From: SVQP01 sp045594705
Lineage (GTDB): Bacteria; Bacillota; Clostridia; Oscillospirales; CAG-272
Assembly (NCBI GenBank): GCA_045594705.1
Contig: JAZNZB010000025.1
Coordinates: 1 to 38,461, forward strand
Length of the DNA stretch: 38,461 bases
Direction: 5' to 3'
In this document: piece by piece, positions 32,792-38,461 of the stretch
Position numbering within the stretch: the first letter of the stretch is position 1
Layout: each line of letters begins with the position of its first letter
Position numbers and translations under genes: made by a program
The notes under the pieces: model-generated
Told to the model about the DNA's origin: nothing
Database searches by the model: none
Seen by the model: the letters and a program-made list of their open reading frames with translations, nothing else

Positions 32792-34402
32792 TTACGCGTT
32801 GCTTCCGTAAGGCAACAGCTCCAGATCCTCGTTGTGCTCCAGTGCCCAGGTCACCGCCCAGTTTCCGGGGAACAGCAAGAGATCGTTACCTCTTACGTCC
32901 TGGATCCACTTGGTCTCGGCAGACAGCTTGAGCTTTGATGGATCGATCTCCTTGCCGTCCTTGCCGCTGACGTAGCGAATGATATCGTACGGGATCTCGC
33001 GCTGAATATAGCCCACGCCGTACTCGGTCTGCATGCGGAACTTGAGCACGTCGTACTGCAGCACGCCCACGACGCCCACGATCACGCGCTCCATACCCGA
33101 ATTGGGTTCAAAGAAGATACGGATCGCACCCTCCTGCGCGATCTGATTCATGCCCTTGGCAAACTGCTTGCGCTTCATGGAATCGATCTGCTCCACGTAG
33201 GCAAAATGCTCGGGCGTGAAGTTGGGAATGCCCTCGTACGCGATCTTCATGCCGGGCTGGCAGATGGTGTCACCGATCGAGAAGATACCCGGGTCAAACA
33301 CGCCGATGATATCTCCCGCATACGCCACCTCAACGCCCTCGCGCTCCTGCGCCATCATCTGCTGCGGCTGCGCAAGCTTGATATTCTTACCGCCCTGCAC
33401 GTGGAAATATTCCTTACTGCGCTCAAACTTGCCCGAGCAGATGCGCATAAAGGCAATTCTGTCACGGTGCGCCTTGTTCATGTTGGCCTGGATTTTGAAC
33501 ACGAATGCCGAAAACCGCTCGTCGCTCGACTCGATCTCCACGTCACCCGCCTTATGAGACAGGGGTGCGGTGGTCATCTGCAAAAAGCTTTCCAAAAAGG
33601 GCTCGATACCGAAATTGTTGAGTGCCGAGCCGAAGAATACGGGCGAGAGCTTGCCTGCGCGGACCGCATCAAGGTCAAAGCCAAAGTCGGCCACGTCCAA
33701 AAGCTCAATCTGCTCGGCAAGGTTTTCACGAAGTCGCTCACCGATCAACTCATCAAGACGCTCGGTGTCGTCAAAGTCCACCGCAATGCCCTGCAGTCTG
33801 TTACGGCCGCCGTGGAAATTGTCAAAGGTCAGAATCTGCTTCTTTTCGCGGTCATACACGCCCTTGAAGTCCACGCCGCAGCCGATCGGCCAGTTCATGG
33901 GATAGGTGCGGATGCCGAATTCCTGCTCCAGCTCGTCCAGCAGATCCAGAGGATCGCGCGCCTCGCGGTCTAACTTATTGATAAAGGTGAAGATCGGGAT
34001 ACCGCGCATCGCGCAGACCTTGAACAGCTTGCGGGTCTGTGCCTCGATGCCCTTTGCCGCGTCAATGACCATGACCGCGCTGTCGGCAGCCATCAGCGTA
34101 CGGTAGGTGTCCTCCGAGAAGTCCTGGTGTCCGGGGGTGTCCAGAATGTTGATGCAGTAGCCGTTGTAGTTGAACTGCATCACCGACGAGGAAACCGAGA
34201 TACCTCTCTGCTTCTCCAGCTCCATCCAGTCGGAAACGGCGTGCTTGTCGCTGTGCTTGCCCTTGACCGAGCCCGCGGTCTGGATCGCACCGCCGTAAAG
34301 CAAAAACTTTTCGGTCAGCGTGGTCTTACCTGCATCGGGGTGCGAGATAATGGCAAACGTGCGACGTTTTTGTATTTCGTGTAAGCTTTGTGCGTCTATC
34401 AT
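32792..34402 (-). CDS. prfC: Peptide chain release factor 3
   Basis: This 536-residue translational GTPase recycles RF1 and RF2 after termination. G1 is AIISHPDAGKTTLTEKFLL, G3 is LDTPGHQDFSEDTYR and G4 is FINKLDREARDP. The C-terminal domains include AFVFKIQANMNKAHRDR and the YDVLKFRMQTEYGV region. Length and motifs are those of RF3, not EF-G. AGAGGAT lies upstream of the ATG. It is first in a transcription unit that probably continues into the SPFH trio. Confidence 0.97.
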   Translation of the reverse strand: MIDAQSLHEIQKRRTFAIISHPDAGKTTLTEKFLLYGGAIQTAGSVKGKHSDKHAVSDWMELEKQRGISVSSSVMQFNYNGYCINILDTPGHQDFSEDTYRTLMAADSAVMVIDAAKGIEAQTRKLFKVCAMRGIPIFTFINKLDREARDPLDLLDELEQEFGIRTYPMNWPIGCGVDFKGVYDREKKQILTFDNFHGGRNRLQGIAVDFDDTERLDELIGERLRENLAEQIELLDVADFGFDLDAVRAGKLSPVFFGSALNNFGIEPFLESFLQMTTAPLSHKAGDVEIESSDERFSAFVFKIQANMNKAHRDRIAFMRICSGKFERSKEYFHVQGGKNIKLAQPQQMMAQEREGVEVAYAGDIIGVFDPGIFSIGDTICQPGMKIAYEGIPNFTPEHFAYVEQIDSMKRKQFAKGMNQIAQEGAIRIFFEPNSGMERVIVGVVGVLQYDVLKFRMQTEYGVGYIQREIPYDIIRYVSGKDGKEIDPSKLKLSAETKWIQDVRGNDLLLFPGNWAVTWALEHNEDLELLPYGSNA

Positions 34403-34439
34403 GTCTTGTATATCCTCTGAAAAAATAGTTATTCATATT

Positions 34440-34468
34440 ATTATAGCACGGTTTTACTCAAAATGCAA
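34440..34468 (-). promoter_or_regulatory. prfC promoter within the left direct repeat
   Basis: On the minus strand TTGCAT (34463-34468) and TATAAT (34440-34445) are separated by 17 bp, inside the 49-bp repeat also found at 34885. It lies about 40 bases upstream of the prfC start. Confidence 0.75.
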
Positions 34469-34488
34469 GTCCTGCATACGGATTTGGG
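34440..34488 (+). repeat. Left copy of a 49-bp direct repeat
   Basis: It matches 34885-34933 with about 7 mismatches over 49 bases, 445 bp apart in the same orientation. The part ATGCAAGTCC plus GCATACGGATTTGGG is identical in both. Each copy carries a minus-strand promoter. Confidence 0.85.
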
Positions 34489-34545
34489 CGCATGGCGGAC
34501 AAAAAACAATCCCGACAGTGGCACTTACGCGATAAAACAAAAAAA

Positions 34546-34563
34546 CAACCCGCAAGGGGTTGA
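34546..34563 (-). terminator. Small hairpin, possible second terminator for the toxin transcript
   Basis: CAACCC/GGGTTG pair around a short loop. On the minus strand the hairpin is followed by TTTTTTTG. The arm overlaps the -35 of the plus-strand antitoxin promoter. A near-identical hairpin (CAGCCC/GGGCTG, same flanks) occurs at 38318-38333. Confidence 0.5.
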
Positions 34564-34588
34564 CAAAACGAAAAATATCGAATATAAT
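34560..34588 (+). promoter_or_regulatory. Perfect promoter of the antitoxin-like RNA
   Basis: TTGACA (34560-34565) and TATAAT (34583-34588) are both perfect and separated by 17 bp. No open reading frame with a binding site follows before the terminator at 34683, so the product is most likely a small RNA. Confidence 0.85.
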
Positions 34589-34594
34589 AATGTC

Positions 34595-34685
34595 GTAGGA
34601 GCACCGGTAACGGTTGACTTCCTTACTGAATTATCAAAAAAGATAACCGCTTCAGTTTGGTAGACAGGCGGTTATCTTTTTTTGT
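34595..34685 (+). ncRNA. Antisense RNA, candidate type I antitoxin
   Basis: An RNA of about 90 bases is predicted from the perfect promoter at 34560-34588 to the hairpin terminator at 34636-34683. It converges on the small toxin-like gene and overlaps its 3' end by about 48 bases, including the stop codon. This 3' overlap is the arrangement of the Bacillus txpA/RatA and bsrG/SR4 loci. Boundaries are inferred from sequence only. Confidence 0.7.
34636..34683. terminator. Bidirectional terminator shared by toxin mRNA and antisense RNA
   Basis: AAAAAAGATAACCGC (34636-34650) pairs with GCGGTTATCTTTTTT (34668-34682) around a 17-base loop. Both strands end in at least six T residues. The toxin stop codon lies in the right arm. 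Confidence 0.85.
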
Positions 34686-34767
34686 TACTATGAATACTGA
34701 TGACAAGACCGATGATTGCAAGGATAACCGTGCAAAATTGGAAAAAGACTTCCCAAGTCATGTACAT
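34672..34767 (-). CDS. Small hydrophobic holin-like toxin (type I TA toxin candidate)
   Basis: This 31-residue peptide has one membrane helix (about residues 5-24, with FFQFCTVILAIIGLVISI) followed by a basic end (HSNKKR). This is the build of TxpA/BsrG and 'putative holin-like toxin' peptides, which insert into the membrane when overexpressed. The start at 34767 is chosen because GGAGG lies eight bases upstream, part of GGGAGGTGATG, an unusually complete anti-16S match. Other starts at 34761 and 34773 are too far from or inside the SD. The transcript would begin near 34878, leaving a leader of about 110 bases that opens with a GGTGC-GCAA-GCACC hairpin. Expression would be limited by the convergent RNA. 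Confidence 0.75.
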   Translation of the reverse strand: MYMTWEVFFQFCTVILAIIGLVISIHSNKKR

Positions 34768-34884
34768 TGGCATCACCTCCCTCATGCTCGAGGAAGGCAA
34801 ACAAAAAAGATTGACACTTCCTCGGGATCGAGAAAGCCAACCGCCACCGTGTGGCACTCCTACGGGTGCTTGCGCACCGAGTAT

Positions 34885-34913
34885 ATTATAACACAGGTTT
34901 TCCGAAAATGCAA
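34885..34913 (-). promoter_or_regulatory. Promoter of the toxin gene within the right direct repeat
   Basis: On the minus strand TTGCAT (34908-34913) and TATAAT (34885-34890) are separated by 17 bp, the same boxes and spacing as the prfC promoter. Confidence 0.75.
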
Positions 34914-34933
34914 GTCCCGCATACGGATTTGGG
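34885..34933 (+). repeat. Right copy of the 49-bp direct repeat
   Basis: Second copy of 34440-34488. The two copies bracket the toxin gene and its antisense RNA. Confidence 0.85.
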
Positions 34934-34955
34934 TACAACAGAAGCAGAAAAATAC

Positions 34956-34984
34956 TTGCGCTTGATATGCGTTTATGGTATAAT
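34956..34984 (+). promoter_or_regulatory. Promoter of the small membrane protein gene
   Basis: TTGCGC (34956-34961) and a perfect TATAAT (34979-34984) are separated by 17 bp. AAGGAGG (35003-35009) and the ATG at 35017 follow. Confidence 0.7.
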
Positions 34985-35016
34985 AGCCACAAAGAGACAG
35001 AATAAGGAGGGACCAT

Positions 35017-35430
35017 ATGAAAAAGCTTAAAGATTTATCGGAAAGCAGTCAGATCATGCTGTGTGCAATTGTGCTTGCATTAGCAGGAGCCGGACTTTCC
35101 GCTCTGTTTTTTCTGCAATACATCAAATGGAACAATCCTTCCTTGACCATCGCAACTGCCATTTTTTCCTTTGCGTACATGGCCGGCAGTATCATCTTGC
35201 TTGAAAAAATGGACAGCGCAATTGACTTTAGTTGGAAGCTCCCTGTGCTGTTCCCCCTGAGCTATACCGCTATTGTGTTCTTGATCTTACTATTTCTTGT
35301 ACACAAGCAGATCCCCAACAATCCCACGCGCATCCTGGATTGCCTGATGTGGAGCATCTACACTATGCCGTCCTTCATCATAGTCATTGCACTCGTTGCT
35401 CTTGTGATGGTAGCAATGTCATATACGTGA
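35017..35430 (+). CDS. Small polytopic membrane protein of unknown function
   Basis: This 137-residue protein has a basic N-terminus (MKKLKDLSESSQ) and four hydrophobic helices (about 12-34, 42-60, 74-94 and 110-135). I do not recognise the family. It has its own promoter and AAGGAGG site. The large glycosidase-like gene follows after 49 bases in the same direction, so the two may be co-transcribed. No catalytic motif is visible. Confidence 0.8.
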   Translation: MKKLKDLSESSQIMLCAIVLALAGAGLSALFFLQYIKWNNPSLTIATAIFSFAYMAGSIILLEKMDSAIDFSWKLPVLFPLSYTAIVFLILLFLVHKQIPNNPTRILDCLMWSIYTMPSFIIVIALVALVMVAMSYT

Positions 35431-35479
35431 CAATATTAAATAAAACACCCCAACCTATAAAAAAGAGGAGGTAATATTT

Positions 35480-38305
35480 ATGCCCGAACTGAAAAAAAGC
35501 GCACCCCTGCGCTGCGCGGTCCGACGCGAGGACATTCTGCTGACTGAGGACGACAAGCTCAGAGTGTATGCAAATACCCCCACCGAGCCATACGTCCCCA
35601 CGCAAATGAACGACCAGGCCCCGCCCGAGTCCTCGTCCTTTATGGACGTATGCGAGCGCGCGAGCAAGCGCAAGACACAGATCCTGACCTTCTTCCACGA
35701 CCACTTTTTCGGCGGCGGCGAGCGCGAGCTGCATCTGACGCATCCCGAATTCATCGACTGCACCAAAAAGCTCTCGGATTTTGCCGCCACCTACGGCATG
35801 GGCATCGGTGCAAGCGTGACCAATCCGCTTGACCTTGGCCGCACCTTCAAGCAAGATATGGGTGTGGGCGGCCAGCACCGCTTTTTCTCGGAGGGCTTGC
35901 TCAACCCCGACGGCACCTTCTCCTTTGCCGCGATGCTCAGCGAAAAATGGTGCAACAACAAGGGCTACGTGTATCCCGAGTTTGTCCGCGCCCGCCTGTT
36001 TACCTACACCGAGCTGGATAACGGCACACCCTATTTAGTCATAGATCCCGCGTCGATCCATGAGATCCCCGCCGAGGATTACACCTGCACGCTCTCGCTC
36101 GAGTCCTGGGAGCTCAGCCGATATTTCGGTGACAAGCACATGGAGCTTAGGGGCAAGACCGCCCTGCCCGGCAATCGCGTCTTTGCCGTGCTTTACGTGG
36201 ACACGCCCGAGATGGACTACTTCCACCCCGAGGCTGTGCAGTACGTGCACCGCGTCATTGACATGTACCGCGAAAAGGGCGTGGAGTTCATGGAGCTCTA
36301 CTCCGATGAAATGCACATTCAGTTTGACTGGGATCTGGGCTCGCATTTCGGGCCTTACGAGATTCCCACACGCTATATGACGGCCAATTTTGAAGCCGAG
36401 CTTGCAGAGATCGAGCCCCTCTTTGCCGACTTTGACCGCGCGCTGATCTATTTCGGCTACGACATGCACACCGACCGCATTTTTCTTGGCCGCTCGCACA
36501 CCCAGCACGTCTTGGGCAGCACCAAGGCAGATCTTGCGCGCACCTTCCGCTTGCGCAAGACGTATTTTGAAATGCTCTCGGATCGCGTCGTGCACCTCTG
36601 CTGCGACGCAAGAGATTATATTCGCGACACCTACGTCAAAAACGCAGGCTGGGATCCCTTCTGCGTGGGTCACGCAACCTGGCAGGAATCCCCCACCTGC
36701 GACAAATACGGCCCGGGCCATGAGGGTATGTTCAACCTTGCCACCATTAACGGCTACTGTGCATACGATTACTCCCCCGATTACGTATACTCCAGCACCA
36801 TCCGCGAGGCGATCTCGGGCTGCTACGATTATTTCAAATGGAACGACTACTTCTCCTACGGCGGCACCGACTTTTGCGAGAGCGGCTGGTTTGACCGCAA
36901 CTACTACGGCGGTGCGATGTCCGCCTCTCTCGGCTCGCTCAACCGCAACGAGGTCTGCCTGTGGGGCGCGTGGGGCTTCCCCGACCAGGCGAGAAGGCGC
37001 ATGTCCTGCGTGCAAAACGGCTTTGGCTCGCACATCCCGCGCGAGGGCATCGTGACCTACAACCGCCCGCGCGACGCCAAGGTTCTGTACGTTTACCCCA
37101 AGGATCTGACCATGATCGAGGAGAGATTTGGCAGCTGGATGGTGCAGTACGCTTACGCCAACTACTGCCCTGCCGACCGCATCACGGCACTTGGCAAGGT
37201 GGAAAACGGCAGGCTTGCGCTGGGTATTTGCTCATATGATACCGTTGTCGTGGGCTTTGAGCCCTTCTATCACCCCGCATTTGTCGCTCTGCTTGCAGAA
37301 TTTGCAAGTGCAGGAGGGCGCGTGATCTGGAACGCAGCACCGCCTGTTGACGAATCCGGCAACGTGCCCGCAGCATGGCTGGAATTGTTCGGACTTTGTG
37401 CAGCGCAGACCGTGACCGAGGGCGGCACGGCAGACTCCGTGCGCTTTGTCGGCCCGCTTTCGGATATCGCACCCATGCGCGTGCCCACCGATATGCTGCC
37501 CGACAGGATCTACGCCATCCGGGCAAGCGACGGCACGACGCCCGTGGCGTATGCGAATGACCGGCTGATCGGCGCAAGCCGCACGTGCGGCAACGGTTCC
37601 GTGACTTATATCGGCTGCCGCTTGCGCGACGACCAATCGGGCGAATCCGGAGACGCACCCTCGACGCTGTTTGACGTGCTCAAAGCGCTCGGCGCATACG
37701 GCGGCAAGACCTGCCCCGACAGCCCCGAAACAATTTCGCGCAAGACCGAGTTTTTCGCCACGCAGTTCCCCAACGGTGCGTATTCGATCTGCCGCCACTA
37801 TCACTCCATGAAGGAGCTCTGGCCGCTGGGCATGTTCAGACGCCGCGGCGAGGACGACGCGAAATTCATGGAAAGCTACGAGCTGTTGGTGCCCACATCG
37901 CTTGATTTTACCGATTTTTCGCTGGATGGACACAAGATCACCTATCGCGGCGAGCGATTTTTGCAGTATCGCCTGGGCGAAAACGGAGACTTGATCGCGT
38001 TCCGCGGAGACAACACCTGCGGCATCACGATCGACGGCAAAACGTACACCGTGACCGACCAACCCGCCAATACGGCGTTTGGCATCCTGGAGGACTGCCG
38101 CGTGCCTGACGGCTACCGCATGGGCTGGATGATCGATTCCAACGCTCCCGTGGTGGACATTTGCACAAAGATCCCCGAGGGCGCAGAGCTTTACGCTGCC
38201 CCCGGCGCGACGGGCGAGGAGCTGGCCGCGTGCGACGGGCTGTCTTATGAAGGCTCCAAGATCCACAAGGGCAGCACCAGATGCGTTGTGGTGTTGGTCA
38301 AGTAA
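35480..38305 (+). CDS. Large glycoside hydrolase-like protein with middle Rossmann-like and C-terminal beta domains
   Basis: This 941-residue protein has no signal peptide and should be cytosolic. The N-terminal ~540 residues look like a TIM barrel rich in Trp, Tyr, Asp and Glu, with blocks FFHDHFFGGGERELHLTHPE, VEFMELYSDEMHIQFDWDL, GWDPFCVGHATWQESPTCD and YGGTDFCESGWFDRN. Candidate catalytic acids are in YSDE and WQES. Residues about 545-720 resemble the flavodoxin-like 'trimerisation' domain of GH42-type enzymes (ending ASAGGRVIWNAAPP, then a GNGSVTYIGCRL strand). The rest is a beta-rich C-terminal part. I cannot match it to a named GH family, and the sugar is unknown. GAGGAGGTAAT precedes the start. 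Confidence 0.75.
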   Translation: MPELKKSAPLRCAVRREDILLTEDDKLRVYANTPTEPYVPTQMNDQAPPESSSFMDVCERASKRKTQILTFFHDHFFGGGERELHLTHPEFIDCTKKLSDFAATYGMGIGASVTNPLDLGRTFKQDMGVGGQHRFFSEGLLNPDGTFSFAAMLSEKWCNNKGYVYPEFVRARLFTYTELDNGTPYLVIDPASIHEIPAEDYTCTLSLESWELSRYFGDKHMELRGKTALPGNRVFAVLYVDTPEMDYFHPEAVQYVHRVIDMYREKGVEFMELYSDEMHIQFDWDLGSHFGPYEIPTRYMTANFEAELAEIEPLFADFDRALIYFGYDMHTDRIFLGRSHTQHVLGSTKADLARTFRLRKTYFEMLSDRVVHLCCDARDYIRDTYVKNAGWDPFCVGHATWQESPTCDKYGPGHEGMFNLATINGYCAYDYSPDYVYSSTIREAISGCYDYFKWNDYFSYGGTDFCESGWFDRNYYGGAMSASLGSLNRNEVCLWGAWGFPDQARRRMSCVQNGFGSHIPREGIVTYNRPRDAKVLYVYPKDLTMIEERFGSWMVQYAYANYCPADRITALGKVENGRLALGICSYDTVVVGFEPFYHPAFVALLAEFASAGGRVIWNAAPPVDESGNVPAAWLELFGLCAAQTVTEGGTADSVRFVGPLSDIAPMRVPTDMLPDRIYAIRASDGTTPVAYANDRLIGASRTCGNGSVTYIGCRLRDDQSGESGDAPSTLFDVLKALGAYGGKTCPDSPETISRKTEFFATQFPNGAYSICRHYHSMKELWPLGMFRRRGEDDAKFMESYELLVPTSLDFTDFSLDGHKITYRGERFLQYRLGENGDLIAFRGDNTCGITIDGKTYTVTDQPANTAFGILEDCRVPDGYRMGWMIDSNAPVVDICTKIPEGAELYAAPGATGEELAACDGLSYEGSKIHKGSTRCVVVLVK

Positions 38306-38317
38306 AAACAAAAAAAA

Positions 38318-38333
38318 CAGCCCGATGGGGCTG
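38318..38333 (-). terminator. Hairpin with a T run on the minus strand
   Basis: CAGCCC/GGGCTG pair. On the minus strand they are followed by TTTTTTTTG, so this would stop leftward transcripts entering from the right edge. It resembles 34546-34563. Confidence 0.5.
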
Positions 38334-38352
38334 ACAAATAAGCGGAGTTTTC

Positions 38353-38385
38353 GCACGGGGATTGTCTGATGAGCAGTCTCCGTGC
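38353..38385 (+). terminator. Terminator after the glycosidase-like gene
   Basis: A 12-bp stem with two G-T pairs (GCACGGGGATTG with CAGTCTCCGTGC) is followed by TCGCTTTTCTC. It is the first plausible plus-strand terminator after the stop codon. Confidence 0.6.
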
Positions 38386-38411
38386 TCGCTTTTCTCGCAA
38401 AAAAACACCTA

Positions 38412-38444
38412 TCGCAGGGGACGGCGCCCTCGACGTCCCGGGCA
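38412..38444 (+). repeat. Dispersed GCAGGGGACG repeat copy at the right edge
   Basis: It begins CGCAGGGGACGGCGCC with GGGACG/CGTCCC inverted ends, similar to 28389-28421. No gene follows before the window ends. Confidence 0.5.
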
Positions 38445-38461
38445 GGCACATGGAACTTATT

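Noticed and set aside
34657..34965. Plus-strand open frame across the toxin region
   Set aside because: It has no ribosome binding site and is antisense to the toxin transcript. The composition is not protein-like.
1..38461. CRISPR arrays, tRNA genes, integrase or transposase genes, phage genes
   Set aside because: I scanned for regular spaced repeats, cloverleaf-like segments and transposase motifs and saw none. Short tRNAs could be missed by eye.

Overview
The window looks like a chromosomal segment of an uncultured, low-to-moderate GC Clostridia member (Oscillospirales/Christensenellales-like, probably from an animal gut). The evidence is Gram-positive style Shine-Dalgarno sites (GGAGG), near-consensus SigA promoters with 17-bp spacers, a clostridial single-chain PurL, a type III pantothenate kinase, an ECF transporter S component, a YdjGHI-like stress operon, and many short palindromic dispersed repeats. 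No phage or transposase gene is present. I see no tRNA, CRISPR array or complete rRNA gene.

Layout: (1) 1-300 carries two tandem, identically built promoters and a boxA-like leader pointing left, probably the start of an rRNA operon beyond the edge. (2) 370-2404 (minus) is a Gfo/Idh/MocA oxidoreductase and a sugar isomerase/epimerase pair. (3) 2558-3993 (minus) is a small HTH regulator translationally coupled to an M14 carboxypeptidase lipoprotein. (4) 4178-5651 (plus) is coaX plus an ECF S component, probably for pantothenate. (5) 5652-6361 is a gene-free stretch with a terminal-inverted-repeat element. (6) 6362-21250 (minus) is the centrepiece: an 11-gene purine operon, in transcription order purE, purF, purM, a formate/nitrite-family channel, purN, purO-type IMP cyclohydrolase, stand-alone AICAR transformylase, purD, purL, guaB, fhs. 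It starts from a consensus promoter, carries a ZTP (pfl) riboswitch with an overlapping terminator in its leader, and ends in a strong terminator after fhs. (7) 21343-23240 (minus) is asnA and a DAGK-family lipid kinase. (8) 23419-28336 (plus) holds a CPBP protease, a YmdB-type phosphoesterase, an esterase-acyltransferase fusion and a zinc-ribbon membrane protein. (9) 28337-29650 is repeat-rich with one AT-rich orphan gene. (10) 29641-34402 (minus) is prfC followed by an SPFH / zinc-ribbon / TPM trio resembling Bacillus YdjI-YdjG-YdjH. (11) 34440-34935 is a compact type I toxin-antitoxin-like locus bracketed by promoter-bearing direct repeats. (12) 35017-38305 (plus) is a small membrane protein and a 941-residue glycosidase-like protein.

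The purine operon reads as a formate-driven pathway under ZTP control. Formate would enter through the FNT channel, Fhs would charge it onto tetrahydrofolate, and PurN and the AICAR transformylase would spend the 10-formyl-THF. ZTP, the alarm nucleotide that rises when 10-formyl-THF is short, would open the riboswitch. Three enzymes are atypical: PurF lacks the N-terminal cysteine nucleophile, PurH is replaced by two separate proteins including an archaeal-type PurO, and GuaB matches, residue number for residue number, the active site of the protozoan Tritrichomonas foetus IMPDH. purC, purB, purK and guaA are not in the window.
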